From Planctomycetales bacterium (GTDB taxonomy: Bacteria > Planctomycetota > Planctomycetia > Gemmatales > Gemmataceae): a stretch of 8,397 nucleotides of DNA. A program made the translations under genes and the position numbers. Below the pieces are notes generated by a model that was not told the origin of the DNA, searched no databases, and saw only the letters and a list, made by a program, of their open reading frames with translations. Location: assembly GCA_020054355.1 (NCBI GenBank), contig JAGVLI010001006.1, positions 1-8,397 of the forward strand, written 5' to 3'. Numbering within the stretch: the stretch's first letter is position 1; each line of letters begins with the position of its first letter. Below, one piece after another: positions 7,462 through 8,397 of the stretch.

Positions 7462-7490
7462 GAGAAGGGCCGGCGCTGCTGGCCCTTTTC
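7462..7490 (+). terminator. Intrinsic terminator after the LRR gene
   Basis: GAGAAGGGCC pairs with GGCCCTTTTC (one G-T wobble), with a loop of 9 nt or less. The TTTT at 7486-7489 forms the start of a short T-tract. It starts about 27 bp after the LRR stop codon and ends just before the ribosome binding site of the next gene, so it separates the two transcription units, probably incompletely because the T-tract is short. Confidence 0.6.
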
Positions 7491-7508
7491 CATTTCTGGA
7501 GCTAATCC

Positions 7509-8246
7509 ATGTCGCCGCGATTTCGCTTGCGAGACCTATTGATTGGTGCGGGAATAGCGGTGTTTGTCGTTTGGCTGATGTTGTTCGGCATGCGTCGCGC
7601 GCGTGAAAACGTCAGTCGGGTGGGATGCGAGAACAACCTGCGGCAATTGGGAACCCTAGCGCAAATGTACTGCAATTCTGTCGGTTTTTACCCGACGGAA
7701 GTCAAAAACGAAAAGTTGGGTCCAAGCGGCAGCTTCTTTTACGATGTCGCGACGTTCGCGCCGTACCCCGACCGGGATCCCGCTGCACCGGATCCTCGGC
7801 GCGAGTATCTTTGTCCTGCCCGACGCGGCATCGAGAGCAGCCCTCGCACCGATTACGGCTATGGTGCGAACTCTCCGTTCGGCATCTCTGTGCTCGCCGC
7901 CCCAACTCCCCTCACTCGCAGCGCCATTGAAAGCGCGGACGGCATGACGTTCACCTTGCTGCTTTCGCACAAGGGAGTCCGCCCGTCTCAATACGACGGC
8001 TCCGGGCCGAACGACCTGGCCTGGTACGATAAATCGATCCCTAACAGTCGCGATCCGCTCTCCCTGAACCGCGACTCCGATGATCTGGAAATGTGGAAGC
8101 TGCTCGGTTCGCCGCACGGGGACGGGGTGCCGTCGCTGTTCGTCGATGGTCATGTGGAGTTTCTGCCCTATGTCGGCAGCGAGGTACACATCAACAACGT
8201 GCCGGTGATGGCCGCCCGCTGGGCCTACAACGACGGCAACCGCTGA
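7509..8246 (+). CDS. DUF1559/prepilin-like protein with H-X9-DG motif
   Basis: The 245-residue protein has one N-terminal membrane helix (about 9-27). It is followed by 'RRARENVSRVGCENNLRQLGTLAQMY', which matches the conserved 'AREAARR-x-C-x-NNLKQIGLAL' stretch of planctomycete DUF1559 proteins. Near the C-terminus H203-x9-D213-G214 ('PHGDGVPSLFVDGHVEF') is the H-X9-DG motif of prepilin-type processing-associated proteins. The usual type IV prepilin cleavage/methylation sequence (G-F-T-L-I-E) is missing: the helix is preceded by 'RFRLRDLL'. It may therefore stay as an uncleaved membrane protein with its globular domain outside the cytoplasm. GGAG (7498-7501) lies 7 nt before the ATG. The family is greatly expanded in planctomycetes and its function is not established. 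The gene follows a terminator and is probably its own transcription unit. Confidence 0.85.
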   Translation: MSPRFRLRDLLIGAGIAVFVVWLMLFGMRRARENVSRVGCENNLRQLGTLAQMYCNSVGFYPTEVKNEKLGPSGSFFYDVATFAPYPDRDPAAPDPRREYLCPARRGIESSPRTDYGYGANSPFGISVLAAPTPLTRSAIESADGMTFTLLLSHKGVRPSQYDGSGPNDLAWYDKSIPNSRDPLSLNRDSDDLEMWKLLGSPHGDGVPSLFVDGHVEFLPYVGSEVHINNVPVMAARWAYNDGNR

Positions 8247-8254
8247 CATGCGGT

Positions 8255-8397
8255 GAAGCCGACGCCGCCTGGCTGCTGGCGACCTGTGCCCACGCCACGG
8301 TACGGAACGGCAAACAGGCGGTTGCACTTGCCCTCGAGGCCGTCGGCAAGAACGCCAGCCCGCCGCCGGGGACCGCCGAAGTCCTGGCCGCCGCCTA
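8255..8397 (+). pseudogene. Headless TPR-protein fragment (5'-truncated, runs off right edge)
   Basis: Read with codons beginning at 8255, the sequence gives E-A-D-A-A-W-L-L-A-T-C-A-H-A-T-V-R-N-G-K, then Q-A-V-A-L-A-L-E-A-V and finally A-E-V-L-A-A-A. This closely follows the repeat found in planctomycete TPR proteins ('AWLLATCPD...RDGKKAVELATKA...LDTLAAAYAEAGDF'). No ATG, GTG or TTG in this frame lies between the preceding gene and this motif, and the sequence upstream belongs to the DUF1559 gene. The fragment therefore seems to be the 3' part of a TPR gene whose 5' part was deleted. The rest lies outside the window, so whether it is otherwise intact cannot be judged. Confidence 0.6.

Overview
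The window looks like a piece of a high-GC planctomycete chromosome, most likely from the Gemmataceae (Gemmata and relatives). The evidence is the set of protein families: a very large exported PQQ-propeller/TPR protein, a DUF1559-type prepilin-like protein carrying the H-X9-DG motif, a TPR piece with the planctomycete-style 'AWLLATC...R.GK.AV.LA' signature, and a GC-rich palindromic repeat of a kind I associate with Gemmata genomes. The assignment is inferred from family content and not from a marker gene. I see no rRNA, tRNA, CRISPR array, transposase or phage gene.

Positions 1-4736 (minus strand) hold one very large gene that runs off the left edge. It encodes an exported protein: a Sec signal peptide, a helical/TPR-like part, a PQQ-type beta-propeller, a TPR block and a second PQQ-type propeller. 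As given, the reading frame breaks near 1949-1951. Homology-like content continues without a stop in the neighbouring frame for about 650 codons to position 1. The reading is therefore one gene with a one-base frameshift (sequence error, true mutation or, least likely, recoding). Conventional annotation would show it as two overlapping pieces.

Positions 4737-5068 are a divergent intergenic region with weak promoter candidates on both strands. Positions 5069-6428 (plus strand) hold a radical SAM protein with a SPASM/twitch-like C-terminal cluster domain. It is followed 55 bp later by a 64-residue, extremely acidic protein with a strong ribosome binding site. This pair is the most unusual functional unit here and could be an enzyme with its small partner or peptide substrate.

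Positions 6429-6615 are filled by a nested palindromic repeat with 30-bp perfect arms. Then come an exported leucine-rich-repeat protein (6616-7434), an intrinsic terminator (about 7462-7490), and a membrane-anchored DUF1559/prepilin-like protein (7509-8246). The last 140 bases encode a TPR segment that has no start codon and looks like a 5'-truncated remnant running off the right edge.

The genes do not form one obvious pathway. The common theme is cell-envelope or exported proteins (PQQ-propeller, LRR, DUF1559) around a radical SAM/small-protein pair.
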